From positions 1 to 17,544 of the forward strand of contig DAXO01000027.1 in NCBI GenBank assembly GCA_002506425.1: a stretch of 17,544 bases of DNA, written 5' to 3'. Under the pieces are notes generated by a model. The model saw only the letters and a program-made list of their open reading frames with translations. It had not been told where the DNA came from and made no database searches. Below are positions 1 to 7,552 of the stretch, one piece after another. The first letter of the stretch is position 1, and every line of letters starts with the position of its first letter. The position numbers were made by a program, and so were the translations under genes. This stretch comes from Methanomassiliicoccaceae archaeon UBA480. Lineage in GTDB: Archaea > Thermoplasmatota > Thermoplasmata > Methanomassiliicoccales > Methanomethylophilaceae.

Positions 1-69
1 GTCGACATAGTACTTGTCTTTCCTGCGGATCTCCATGAACGAGAGCCCGCCGGTGTCTATCTGCTTCAT
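1..69 (-). CDS. N-terminal fragment of a probable AAA-ATPase-like (PF09820-type) protein, cut by the window edge
   Basis: The minus strand opens with ATG at 69-67 and stays open to the left edge, giving 23 residues. The segment GLSFMEIRRKDKYYVD resembles the opening of the AAA-ATPase-like / PD-(D/E)XK family (PF09820), whose members start with a short 'F..IR..N.YYVDKT' block before the ATPase domain. These proteins are common, often multicopy and of unclear role in gut archaea and bacteria. Only the start is visible, so neither the Walker motifs nor the nuclease domain can be checked. No convincing TATA box is seen upstream. The call rests on one short motif. Confidence 0.42.
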   Translation of the reverse strand, partial: MKQIDTGGLSFMEIRRKDKYYVD

Positions 70-260
70 AGTATTCCGAACGGCTGAACATACCATTAGT
101 CTTTCTGCAAGAGCAACCATGACGAATTACTCATAGATTCTAAACTCGATTCGAATGTTCAAACCGGTGAAGAAGGCCCATCCTCTAGCAGTGGTTAATG
201 TTGTACCACACAGCCGCAAACCAAATGCTGTCTATTTTAGCCCGATTTGGGAAGAACACA

Positions 261-270
261 GATTTATCGG
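261..270 (+). promoter_or_regulatory. TATA-like element for cgi121
   Basis: GATTTATCGG lies about 25 bases before the ATG at 291. That spacing fits a leaderless archaeal transcript and supports 291 over the upstream ATGs at 198 and 225. The rest of the 70-290 gap is AT-richer than the genes and shows no RNA gene or repeat I can recognise. Confidence 0.5.
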
Positions 271-290
271 AGTCTTGGAATCCAGGTTGC

Positions 291-749
291 ATGCGGTTCC
301 AAGCAATGGGGCTCCGCGGCGATGCGGATTTCGCCGCCATCATCGACCATATGCAGACCTGGGGGGGCGACGCCGTCCTGATGGATCCCGACAAGATCTG
401 CGGAAGCGGCCATCTGCTGTCCGCGGCGATGCACGCAGAGAGGGCGTTCGCCGAAGGCACCAACAGATCGAACTCGCTCCTGACGGAGATCATCCTTTAC
501 GCGGCATGGGATCGGCAGATCGGCAGGGCCCTTGCCAAGATGAGGCCGGCGGAGGATTCCGGAAAGTACGCCGCTATCCTCATCGATATCGACGACCCCC
601 GCCTGGAGGATATCGGCATGGTCCGCGACGACAGCCTGCTGGATGCTTCCGAGGAGAAGGCATCGGCCCTGGGTCTCGATACCGGCATGATCCAACCGGA
701 GGATGCCGCCATGGAGATGGTTGCCCTTCTGGAGCTGCAGAAGGTCTGA
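291..749 (+). CDS. cgi121: KEOPS complex subunit Cgi121
   Basis: This 152-residue protein matches archaeal Cgi121, the KEOPS subunit that helps Kae1 and Bud32 make the t6A modification of tRNA; Cgi121 binds the tRNA 3' end. The recognisable core is GSGHLLSAAMHAERAF, then TEIILYAAWDRQIGRAL, corresponding to the family's 'H.L.A...A...F' and 'E.L...S..RQI..A' blocks. The C-terminus MVALLELQKV matches the usual ending. An ATG at 198 would add 31 residues with no family match, while starting at 291 gives normal length and fits the TATA element at 261-270. The gene stands alone, convergent with sbcC. No other KEOPS gene is in the window. Confidence 0.85.
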   Translation: MRFQAMGLRGDADFAAIIDHMQTWGGDAVLMDPDKICGSGHLLSAAMHAERAFAEGTNRSNSLLTEIILYAAWDRQIGRALAKMRPAEDSGKYAAILIDIDDPRLEDIGMVRDDSLLDASEEKASALGLDTGMIQPEDAAMEMVALLELQKV

Positions 750-815
750 GTTCCTTAGAGCATCGGAGCATGCTTGCGGAATCCGTTCCGTTGTTGAAGA
801 GTAAGCGGGATATTT

Positions 816-841
816 CCTCCGCGGGACAGCACCCGCGGAGG
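816..841 (+). terminator. Perfect hairpin downstream of cgi121
   Basis: CCTCCGCGGG (816-825), a six-base loop, then CCCGCGGAGG (832-841) form a perfect 10-bp stem 66 bases after the cgi121 stop. It has no T-tract directly after it. A role as part of a bipartite terminator with 866-891 is inferred. Confidence 0.55.
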
Positions 842-865
842 TGGAGTGTGGACTTATAACTGCTG

Positions 866-905
866 GGGGAGGGCTTGTTCCATCCCTCCCCTCCCTTCTT
901 GTTCT
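866..905. terminator. Hairpin plus pyrimidine tract between cgi121 and sbcC
   Basis: GGGGAGGG (866-873) pairs with CCCTCCCC (884-891) around a 10-base loop. On the plus strand the stem runs into T/C-rich sequence to 905, as expected of a terminator for cgi121. It also sits just past the sbcC stop and could act in both directions. Confidence 0.5.
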
Positions 906-923
906 ATGGACCGCAGCCCCGAA

Positions 924-3900
924 TCATACCTCCGTCTCCACGGTGCTGCCCCTGGAGGAATTCCTGACGATTATCTTCCTGTCCATCTGGGCCTTGAGGG
1001 CCTCCACATGGGAGATGATGCCTATGAGGCAGCTGCCTCCGCTCAGCTGGAGAAGGGCCGATACAGCCTGCTTCAGCGCTTCCGGGTCCAGAGAACCGAA
1101 GCCCTCGTCCACGAACAGCGTGTCTATGACGATGCCTCCGCTCATCCTCTGGACCGCATCGGACAGTCCCAGGGCGAGGGACAGCGCGGCAAGGAACGAT
1201 TCCCCTCCGGAGAGCGTCTCGGACGGACGCCTCCTGCCCGTGTAGTTGTCCAGGACATCGATGTCCAGTCCGAACTGCGACCTTCTGTCCGAGGCCTCCT
1301 CTCTGACCACGAGCTCGTAGCGCGAATCGGTCATCCTCATGAGACGGCGGTTTGCGTAGGCCAGGACGTTCTTGAAGTACAGAGCCTGGACATAGGCCTC
1401 GAACGACTGCTTCACCCCGGATGTCCCCGAAGCGGCTTCCGAGAGCTTGATGTAGTCCCTGGCCTCCGACGACAGCGAATCCATCTTGGCCGCAGCGGCC
1501 CTTATCCTCGAAGCCGAATCCTCGTTCGTCATGCTCCGCTTGGCTATGGCGACCTCCTGTTCGCGGGCGGCATCCGAATCCTGCTCCAGAGCCGCCAGCC
1601 TCGCATCGATCTCCGCCATGTCGATGCGCTCCCTGCCGGCGATCTCCTCTCTGAGGGAGGAGACCATCCTGGCGTTGGCGGCGCACCTCTCCCTGTACGA
1701 GGATATCTTGGCTTCCAAGGCGCCTATCTCGGATTCCCTCGTTATCAGCGCCGCGGCCTCCTCCTGACCCATGCCGGCAGAGGACAGGACGCTTTCCAGG
1801 GCGGCCTTCTTGGCCTCCAGCTCCGATTCCAGAGATGATGCAGACTCCCTCAGCCCTCCGAGACGGGATTCCAGGGCCGTCACACATTCGCGGGCATGCT
1901 GCCTGCGGGCCTTCGCATCCTCTATGGTCGCGGATATGCCGTCCCTCTCGGAGGACACCTTCATGATCTCGTCCTCAAGCTCGATCGACGATGTGTACTC
2001 CAGACCCTCTCTGCAGGCATCCAGCCTCCCCTTCAGATTGCTAGCCGACACTTCCAGAGCGGCCTCCTCCTCGGCAGCCGTGCTCAGACGGGCCTCCGCA
2101 TCGGCGACCTCGGCATCCAGCGTCTTGAAAGACTCGCGGACCTTCCTGACCTTCTCGGCCGCCGAGAGCAGCAGCTTCCGCTGGGCTTTCATATCGGCTA
2201 TGGCACCGTCGAGATCGTTCTCTAACGCATCCATGTTGAATCCGGGTATCAGGCCTTCCGACTCGTGGATCTCCTCGATCTCCGCCATGGCGGCGTTCAG
2301 GGACTGCCTGACCTCCTGGACCTTCTGCGAACGATTCGACAGGCGATCCATCTGGGCCTGCACCTTGCCCCAGAGCTGGTCGACATCATCCTTGGTCGGG
2401 GCTCCTTCCACCATGCTGGCGGGAGACGGATGATGGACCGAGCCGCACACCGGACACGGCTTGCCCTCTTCCAGACCCTTTGCGAGTATTCCTGCCTGTG
2501 CGGAGAAGAAGCGCGTGGTGCACTCATCGTAGCTCGACATCAGCTCCGTCTTCCTCTCCTCAGCCGCAACGTACTCCTTCTCGGCGACCTCGAGTTCCTC
2601 CTTCAGGGAGTCGCGGCGATTCATAAGGTTCCTGAGGTCGTCCAGGATCCGGCGCAGCCTGACCGTCTTATCCAGCTGATTGACGATGCGCTCTGCCTCC
2701 TCTCCGGCTCCCTCGTTCCCGGCCAGGAACTCCCTGCTCGATTCCACCTTCTCCTTCAGAGCGGCCAGGCGGTTCTCGGCCTGGATGCGGGCCTCCGCCT
2801 TCTCCTTGAGCCCCGCATCGACGGCCTCCAGCTGGGATTCCAGCTCGTCTATGGCGCCGTAGGCCTCCCTCTCGGCCGCCAGCTGGGCGGCCCTCTCGGA
2901 CAGCGCCTCCATCCTCGGTCCTTCGGACATCGCCTGCTCCAACTCCGATTCGGAGGAGAGCAGCACGCCCTTCGCATCCATGAGCTGCATCTCCGAGGCC
3001 TCCGCCTGTGCGATCGTGTCGGCGAGCCTCTTCTCTATCGACGAGATCTCCCCCATCGGAGCCTTCACCGTCCTCACAGCCGAATTGATTGCCTCCAGGA
3101 CCGCTGCGTCCTCCTCGATCCGAGCCTTCTCGGCCTCCAGGGATGCTGCCGCTTCGGTCTCCCTCTCCAGAGCGTCCATCTTGGCGTTGAGGGCCGATGC
3201 CTCCGCAAGCGCCCTGTTGGCAGATGCCTTCTCCGCATCGACCGCCTTGATCCTGGCGCGTATATCGGACATGGTTCCGGAATCCATCCCGAGCTGCTTG
3301 GAGAGGATCTCGGACACCTCCTTGGAATAGGAAACGGCATCCTTCTTCCCGGCGTAGTCCTCATAATACGGACTCTCCTCCGGGATGTCCGCTCCGGCCA
3401 TGGCCTCCAGCAGCGCGGCTTCGGCCGAATCATACTCATCGCGGGTGTCCTTGGCCATCCTGGCCAGATTGTCCTGGAACCTGCGGATGTCCTCGGTCGA
3501 GAAGATCCTCCTGAACACCTCGTTGCGCTCCTTGGTGTCGCAGTTGAGAAGCTTCCTGAACTCCCCCTGGGCGAGCATCGAGACCTGCTTCCACTGGTCG
3601 AATCCTATGCCGAGTATCTCCGTCACCTTCCTGGTGACCTCCGAATCCTTGGTGACCGCTCCTCCGTCCCATGTGAGCTCGGCGGAAGCGGGCGTCTTGG
3701 TTACCCCTGATCCCCTGAGCTTGGGACGCACCTGCTCCGGCGACCTCTCTATGCAATACTCGATGCCGCGGTGCTCGAATGTAAGGCGGACGAAGGTCTT
3801 CGTGCCGGGATCGGCGAAGTCACTGCGCAGGACGACGTTCCTGCGGTTATCGTTCGTCGTTCCGTAGAGTGCGTATGTGATGGCGTTGAATATCGAGGTC

Positions 3901-4022
3901 TTCCCGGATCCGGTGTCTCCCGTCACCAGGAACAGGCCCTTCCCTCCGAAGACGTCGAAATCGACATCCACCTTCCCTCCGTAGGGGCCGAAGGCTGAAA
4001 TGGTGAGCATGTGGGGCTTCAT
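924..4022 (-). CDS. sbcC: SbcC-type (Rad50-like) DNA repair ATPase
   Basis: This is a 1032-residue SMC-like ATPase, the partner of the nuclease encoded just upstream. The N-terminal lobe has Walker A GDTGSGKT at residues 35-42. Long heptad-rich coiled coils flank a zinc hook, CPVC at 523-526, followed by GSVHHP. The C-terminal lobe has the signature LSGGE at 937-941 and Walker B with VDE at 971-973, then GFGSLD. The length, 'CPVCGS.HHP' hook and LSGGESFLAALSLALGLSDA region are closer to bacterial SbcC than to classical archaeal Rad50. ATG at 4022 is chosen because it begins the conserved MKPHMLTISAFGPYGG block, carries GGAGG nearby and overlaps the sbcD stop as ATGA. Roles in double-strand-break or hairpin processing are inferred from the family. 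Confidence 0.9.
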   Translation of the reverse strand: MKPHMLTISAFGPYGGKVDVDFDVFGGKGLFLVTGDTGSGKTSIFNAITYALYGTTNDNRRNVVLRSDFADPGTKTFVRLTFEHRGIEYCIERSPEQVRPKLRGSGVTKTPASAELTWDGGAVTKDSEVTRKVTEILGIGFDQWKQVSMLAQGEFRKLLNCDTKERNEVFRRIFSTEDIRRFQDNLARMAKDTRDEYDSAEAALLEAMAGADIPEESPYYEDYAGKKDAVSYSKEVSEILSKQLGMDSGTMSDIRARIKAVDAEKASANRALAEASALNAKMDALERETEAAASLEAEKARIEEDAAVLEAINSAVRTVKAPMGEISSIEKRLADTIAQAEASEMQLMDAKGVLLSSESELEQAMSEGPRMEALSERAAQLAAEREAYGAIDELESQLEAVDAGLKEKAEARIQAENRLAALKEKVESSREFLAGNEGAGEEAERIVNQLDKTVRLRRILDDLRNLMNRRDSLKEELEVAEKEYVAAEERKTELMSSYDECTTRFFSAQAGILAKGLEEGKPCPVCGSVHHPSPASMVEGAPTKDDVDQLWGKVQAQMDRLSNRSQKVQEVRQSLNAAMAEIEEIHESEGLIPGFNMDALENDLDGAIADMKAQRKLLLSAAEKVRKVRESFKTLDAEVADAEARLSTAAEEEAALEVSASNLKGRLDACREGLEYTSSIELEDEIMKVSSERDGISATIEDAKARRQHARECVTALESRLGGLRESASSLESELEAKKAALESVLSSAGMGQEEAAALITRESEIGALEAKISSYRERCAANARMVSSLREEIAGRERIDMAEIDARLAALEQDSDAAREQEVAIAKRSMTNEDSASRIRAAAAKMDSLSSEARDYIKLSEAASGTSGVKQSFEAYVQALYFKNVLAYANRRLMRMTDSRYELVVREEASDRRSQFGLDIDVLDNYTGRRRPSETLSGGESFLAALSLALGLSDAVQRMSGGIVIDTLFVDEGFGSLDPEALKQAVSALLQLSGGSCLIGIISHVEALKAQMDRKIIVRNSSRGSTVETEV

Positions 4023-5137
4023 TCCGACGCCTCCTCGAAGGACTCCCTGACGATGCGGAGCTGCGACTCCGTCAGCTCCTCTCCGGTCTTGGCCCTGTAG
4101 AACTCCGCGAATGCATCCACCGGGTTCAGAACGACGGATTCGTCGCATTCGATGTCCTCCATCCGTTCCATCCTTCCGCAGATGTCGAGGGACATGACGT
4201 TGGGATAGACCTCCCTGAGCCTGGATAGAGCGTCTATACGGTCTCCTTCCAGCTCCGCGTAGATGAAATCCTCGCGTCCGGGATCGCTCTTGCCCGTCTC
4301 GATCAGACGGTCGAGGGGACCGCGTATGACCCTGACGTCCCTCTTCGGAACCAGGAATCTCGTTCCGATCGACACCTTATCGCCGATTTTGATGATTGTC
4401 ACGCTCTTATTATCTCCCGCCTCGGACTGGGAGTACTTCAGAGGCGTGCCGCTGTAGCGGACCGTCTCCCTTCCTATGGACTGCTTCTTGTGTATGTGCC
4501 CTAGAGCGACGTAGTCGAATCCGTCGAAGACAGATGCATCGACGGCTTCGGTGCCTCCGACGAACACGGACTCCGATTCCGACAGCATCGGCGACTTCCC
4601 CGCCGAAACGACGAACTGGTGCGTGACGAGTATCCTCTTCCTGCCCTCGACGAGATCCGTATGGGCTATGGCGGAGCGGACGGCATCGGTATAGGATTCT
4701 ATCTTGTCCTCGGGATGCGCCCTGCGGGCGATGACGGGCTTTATGAACGGGAGGAGGCAGACGTCGACCGTCTCCTCGCCGACGGTCATCGTGTGCACAT
4801 CCAGGTGCCCGGAGTACGTTCCGGATATGAACACCCTGTTGGTCTCGAAGAGCCTGCTGCCGAACCCCAGCTTCTCCGGCGAATCGTGGTTGCCGCTTAT
4901 CATGAAGACCGGGACGCCCATATCGGCGAGCGATGTGAGGAACCAGTCCAGCATGGCGACCGATTCTATGGTGGGGGACGTGGTGTCGTATACGTCTCCG
5001 GCGATCAGGATCCCGTCCGGCTGCTCCTCGCGGACGATGTCGATGATCTGCTGCAGTATGTACCTCTGATCCTCCTCGAGGGAGGCCTCCTTGAGCTTCT
5101 TCCCGATGTGCAAATCCGATGTATGGATGAACTTCAT
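4019..5137 (-). CDS. sbcD: SbcD-type (Mre11-like) exonuclease subunit
   Basis: This 372-residue metallophosphoesterase nuclease cleaves DNA ends and hairpins in complex with SbcC. Metal-binding motifs are in order: SDLH (D8, H10), AGDVYD (D48), GNHD (N83, H84), VTHQF, and GHIH later in the chain. YSGTPLKYSQSE is characteristic of the bacterial SbcD subgroup. The C-terminal part (about residues 265-372) would hold the SbcC-binding region. ATG at 5137 is preceded by GGGGTGAT, which includes the stop of the upstream HTH gene four bases away. The downstream end overlaps sbcC as ATGA, so the pair should be translationally coupled. All catalytic residues expected of the family appear present. Confidence 0.9.
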   Translation of the reverse strand: MKFIHTSDLHIGKKLKEASLEEDQRYILQQIIDIVREEQPDGILIAGDVYDTTSPTIESVAMLDWFLTSLADMGVPVFMISGNHDSPEKLGFGSRLFETNRVFISGTYSGHLDVHTMTVGEETVDVCLLPFIKPVIARRAHPEDKIESYTDAVRSAIAHTDLVEGRKRILVTHQFVVSAGKSPMLSESESVFVGGTEAVDASVFDGFDYVALGHIHKKQSIGRETVRYSGTPLKYSQSEAGDNKSVTIIKIGDKVSIGTRFLVPKRDVRVIRGPLDRLIETGKSDPGREDFIYAELEGDRIDALSRLREVYPNVMSLDICGRMERMEDIECDESVVLNPVDAFAEFYRAKTGEELTESQLRIVRESFEEASE

Positions 5138-5141
5138 TCAA

Positions 5142-5756
5142 TCACCCCAGAACGAGCGGATGCGCATCGGAGACGAGGGATTCCCCTCCGGTCGACTGCT
5201 CCACCCTGTACTCGTATGCGGGACCCTTCGGAAGGCCCCTGATGTTCACGAATCCCATCCCGGGCTCCGCATGGAACCTCCCGATGGGCGTAGGCTCTCC
5301 CGAGACCGTCAGATAGACCGCGACAGCAGTGGACGGCGCTCCCGGAAGGACCTGCTTGAAGAAGACGGTGGCGCACCCCTCGGACGGATAGCAAATCGAC
5401 GGCACCGCGTCTGCAGTCCACGCGATCTGGATGCCGCGTCTGAGCGATCCCTCTACGATCGCCCTCCTGCGGTACTCGATCTCGTCGTCGATATCGGAGA
5501 GCTCCGCGCGCTGGAGCCCTTCCTTGCGTCTCTTCTCCGCCATGAGATAGATCGCCGACTCTTCGGGCGTCGCCCCGGAGGACATCGCGTCGAAGTATGC
5601 CAGGATCTTCTCGGGTATGCGGTCGTACTCGCCGTTGTCGAAGCAATCCATGTACTTGTAGAGGGTCGGACGGGATATCGAGAACCTCTCCGCCACCTCC
5701 GACAGCGATGAGACCGACTTCAGGATCTCGGCGATGGAACTGACCTTCTTCTCCAT
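5142..5756 (-). CDS. HTH protein with unknown C-terminal domain, first gene of the sbcDC operon
   Basis: I do not recognise this 204-residue protein as a named family. Residues about 5-45 look like a resolvase- or TetR-like helix-turn-helix: SLSEVAERFSISRPTLYKYM. A charged helix at about residues 60-100 follows. The C-terminal half is rich in glycine, proline and alternating hydrophobic residues, suggesting a beta-sandwich or fibronectin-like fold, though I see no signal peptide or membrane segment. The start at 5756 sits about 25 bases after a clear TATA box, consistent with a leaderless message. It ends four bases before sbcD, so it is probably transcribed with sbcD and sbcC. It could regulate the operon, or bind DNA as an accessory to the nuclease. 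Neither role is shown by the sequence. Confidence 0.7.
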   Translation of the reverse strand: MEKKVSSIAEILKSVSSLSEVAERFSISRPTLYKYMDCFDNGEYDRIPEKILAYFDAMSSGATPEESAIYLMAEKRRKEGLQRAELSDIDDEIEYRRRAIVEGSLRRGIQIAWTADAVPSICYPSEGCATVFFKQVLPGAPSTAVAVYLTVSGEPTPIGRFHAEPGMGFVNIRGLPKGPAYEYRVEQSTGGESLVSDAHPLVLG

Positions 5757-5773
5757 GCCTACAGCATGTCGCT

Positions 5774-5789
5774 CTAAGTATATAAGTTT
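5774..5789 (-). promoter_or_regulatory. TATA box of the HTH-sbcD-sbcC operon
   Basis: On the minus strand AAACTTATATACTTAG is centred about 25 bases upstream of the ATG at 5756. It is the clearest TATA box in the window and predicts a transcript with little or no leader. Confidence 0.65.
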
Positions 5790-5830
5790 ACAACTAGAGT
5801 AAAATGTGTAAATACAATCTTGTCAACACA
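5787..5830 (-). promoter_or_regulatory. Possible operator upstream of the HTH gene
   Basis: Directly upstream of the TATA box the minus strand contains TTTAC, TTTAC and GTAAA elements. TTTAC (5787-5791) and GTAAA (5799-5803) form a dyad, and TGTGT/ACACA (5805-5830) a wider one. The arms are only five bases, so chance is a real alternative in this AT-rich stretch. Confidence 0.25.
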
Positions 5831-5905
5831 TTATGAAACAAAGCATGCGATCGTGCTATCCGGAGGATGGATGAGGAGGATGGAGGGCCCCGGGATCGGA
5901 GGCGC

Positions 5906-5969
5906 TGAAAAGAAGGGGGAAGGGCGCATGGCGCCCGAAAGATGAAAGGGGGTCCGGGAATCCGGACCC
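5906..5969 (-). terminator. Tandem terminators of the mevalonate operon
   Basis: Just past the DUF35 stop, GGGTCCGG/CCGGACCC (5950-5957 and 5962-5969) form an 8-bp stem with a four-base loop. A second stem, GGGCGC/GCGCCC (5922-5927 and 5931-5936), follows. Read on the minus strand it runs into CTTCCCCCTTCTTTTC, a pyrimidine tract typical of archaeal termination. The rest of 5757-5977 holds only the HTH gene promoter. Confidence 0.65.
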
Positions 5970-5977
5970 GTTCGGAA

Positions 5978-6379
5978 TCACATCGGGACGAACTTGTACC
6001 CGTAGTGGATGACTCCATCGTGGCCGTCGGCATCCAGCTTGCGGAGCACGGCCCTGACGGGCATTCCGATGGCGACCTTGTCGAGATCGACGTCCACGAG
6101 CTGGGCCTCGATCATGACTCCGTCGTCGGTCTTGACCATCGCGACGGCGTAGGGCTTCTGCAGGTTGTTGCAGTCCGGGGCCTCGTGGATGATCGAATAC
6201 GTGTAGACGGTGCCGGTCTGGCAGACCTTGTAGTCGGCCATCTTGCCTATTCCGGCCCTGCGGCACTTGGGGCAGAACGGCCTCGCGGGGAAGTAGATGG
6301 TCCCGCAGTTCTCGCACCTGGTCCCCTTGAGGTTGTACCTTCCGGGGATCTCCCTCCATTCCCTTGCTACGGATGACAT
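5978..6379 (-). CDS. DUF35 / OB-fold zinc-ribbon protein, scaffold of the thiolase-HMGS complex
   Basis: This 133-residue protein has an N-terminal rubredoxin-like zinc ribbon (C22, C25, C36, C39; CENCGTIYFPARPFCPKC) and a C-terminal OB fold, the standard DUF35 architecture at normal length. In a methanogen, the DUF35 protein was found to bridge acetoacetyl-CoA thiolase and HMG-CoA synthase in one complex that passes acetoacetyl-CoA between them. Here it is the last gene of that operon. Its ATG overlaps the thiolase stop as TGATG, with GGAGGCGAT as ribosome-binding site. All four cysteines are present, so zinc binding is expected. Confidence 0.88.
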   Translation of the reverse strand: MSSVAREWREIPGRYNLKGTRCENCGTIYFPARPFCPKCRRAGIGKMADYKVCQTGTVYTYSIIHEAPDCNNLQKPYAVAMVKTDDGVMIEAQLVDVDLDKVAIGMPVRAVLRKLDADGHDGVIHYGYKFVPM

Positions 6380-7548
6380 CAGATCGCCTCCAGGATAGTG
6401 ACGGTGGCGGCGGATCCCACTCCGCCGGTGTTCTGGGCGAGACCGTACTTCGCGTTCTCGACCTGGCGCTTGTCGGCCCTGTTCCTCATCTGGTCAGCGA
6501 TCTCCGCGACCTGGGCGACTCCGGTGGCTCCTATGGGGTGGCCCCTGGCCTTGAGTCCTCCGGAGGTGTTGATGGCGATCTTGCCTCCGATCCTGCACTG
6601 TCCGTCGAGGACGGCCTTTCCGGCCTGGCCCTTCTCGAAGAAGCCGAGGTCCTGGAGCGCCATTATGCCCGACACGGTGAAGTTGTCGTGGACCTCCGCG
6701 ACCTGGATGTCCTGCGCGGTGATCCCCGCCTGCCTGTAGGCCTGCTGGGCGGCCTGGACTGTGGCACGGTAGGACGTTATGTCCTCTCCCCTGCTGAACA
6801 GGCCGAGGGTGTCGCTCGCCTGGGTGACGGCGGAGACCTTCGCATAGCAGTCGGTGTGCTCCCTGGCCTTCTCGAGCGGGCAGAGCACGAGGGCTGCGGC
6901 TCCGTCGGAGATGGGGGCGCAGTCGAAGACCCCGAGGGGCTCCGCGACGGGTCCCGACCTGAGGACGGTGTCCAGCTTGATCTCCTTCCTGAACTGGGCG
7001 TTGGGATTGAGGGCGCCGTGGTAGTGGCTGTTGACAGCGAACGAGGCGATCTCCTCGCGAGTGGCGATGCCGTCGTGGATCATCCTCTGCGCGATCATCG
7101 CGTGGATGCCGGCGAATGTCACTCCCATGCCCGCCTCCCACTCCGCATCGGCGGTGGCGTCGAGGACGGAGTTGATGGACGGGTCATCGAGATCGGTCAT
7201 CTTCTCCGCTCCTCCGACGACGACGTAGTCGCTGATCCCGGAGGCGACATCCATGTACGCCTGCCTGAATGCGACTCCTCCGGAAGCTCCTCCCGCTTCG
7301 ACCCTGATGGCGGGGATGTGCCTGCTGGCCATCCCGGTGTAGTCGGCGATGAGGGCATCGATGTGCTGCTGGTTGATGAAGCGCCCTGCGGACATGTTTC
7401 CGATGTAGAGGGCGTCGATCTCGTCTCCGGCGAGGTTCGCATCCTCGATTGCCTTCATTCCGGCCTCGATCCCGAGGGCCCTGAACGACTTGTTCCAGAG
7501 CTCGCCGAACTTGGTGACTCCTGTTCCTATGATTGCTACTTCCCTCAT
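6379..7548 (-). CDS. Archaeal thiolase of the mevalonate operon, with Gly in place of the nucleophilic Cys
   Basis: This 389-residue protein aligns from memory along its length with archaeal acetyl-CoA C-acetyltransferases, which condense two acetyl-CoA into acetoacetyl-CoA. Supporting segments are IGNMSAG, VEAGGASGG, HDNFT, the histidine block GLKARGHPIGATG and the C-terminal QNTGGVGSA. The usual active-site block is VEAACASGG. Here residue 87, where Cys is expected, is Gly (codon GGA at 7290-7288). The general-base histidine is kept. Four cysteines exist elsewhere, none in that block. Context strongly ties it to HMG-CoA synthase, four bases upstream, and to DUF35. The ribosome-binding site GGTGATCTC overlaps the HMGS stop. 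It may use another nucleophile, be inactive in Claisen condensation, or act as the complex's structural subunit; I cannot decide which. Confidence 0.85.
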   Translation of the reverse strand: MREVAIIGTGVTKFGELWNKSFRALGIEAGMKAIEDANLAGDEIDALYIGNMSAGRFINQQHIDALIADYTGMASRHIPAIRVEAGGASGGVAFRQAYMDVASGISDYVVVGGAEKMTDLDDPSINSVLDATADAEWEAGMGVTFAGIHAMIAQRMIHDGIATREEIASFAVNSHYHGALNPNAQFRKEIKLDTVLRSGPVAEPLGVFDCAPISDGAAALVLCPLEKAREHTDCYAKVSAVTQASDTLGLFSRGEDITSYRATVQAAQQAYRQAGITAQDIQVAEVHDNFTVSGIMALQDLGFFEKGQAGKAVLDGQCRIGGKIAINTSGGLKARGHPIGATGVAQVAEIADQMRNRADKRQVENAKYGLAQNTGGVGSAATVTILEAI

Positions 7549-7552
7549 GAGA

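Noticed and set aside
70..200. Search for a tRNA or small RNA gene in the left gap (a GATTCGAAT segment looks like a T-loop)
   Set aside because: No matching acceptor, D or anticodon arms could be folded around it.
155..859. 234-residue plus frame overlapping cgi121
   Set aside because: Arg/Gly/Pro-rich out-of-frame translation. The Cgi121 frame explains the region.
852..859. TATA-like CTTATAAC between the two hairpins after cgi121
   Set aside because: No gene starts downstream on either strand; it lies inside a terminator region.
1500..3400. Repeat-like, Ala/Glu/Leu-rich stretches
   Set aside because: This is the coiled coil of SbcC, not a DNA repeat or CRISPR array.
846..3867. Long open frames on the plus strand opposite sbcC (for example 2265-3710, 481 residues)
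   Set aside because: Low-complexity Leu/Arg/Gly-rich translations with no family match. They mirror the high-GC codons of a clearly real gene.
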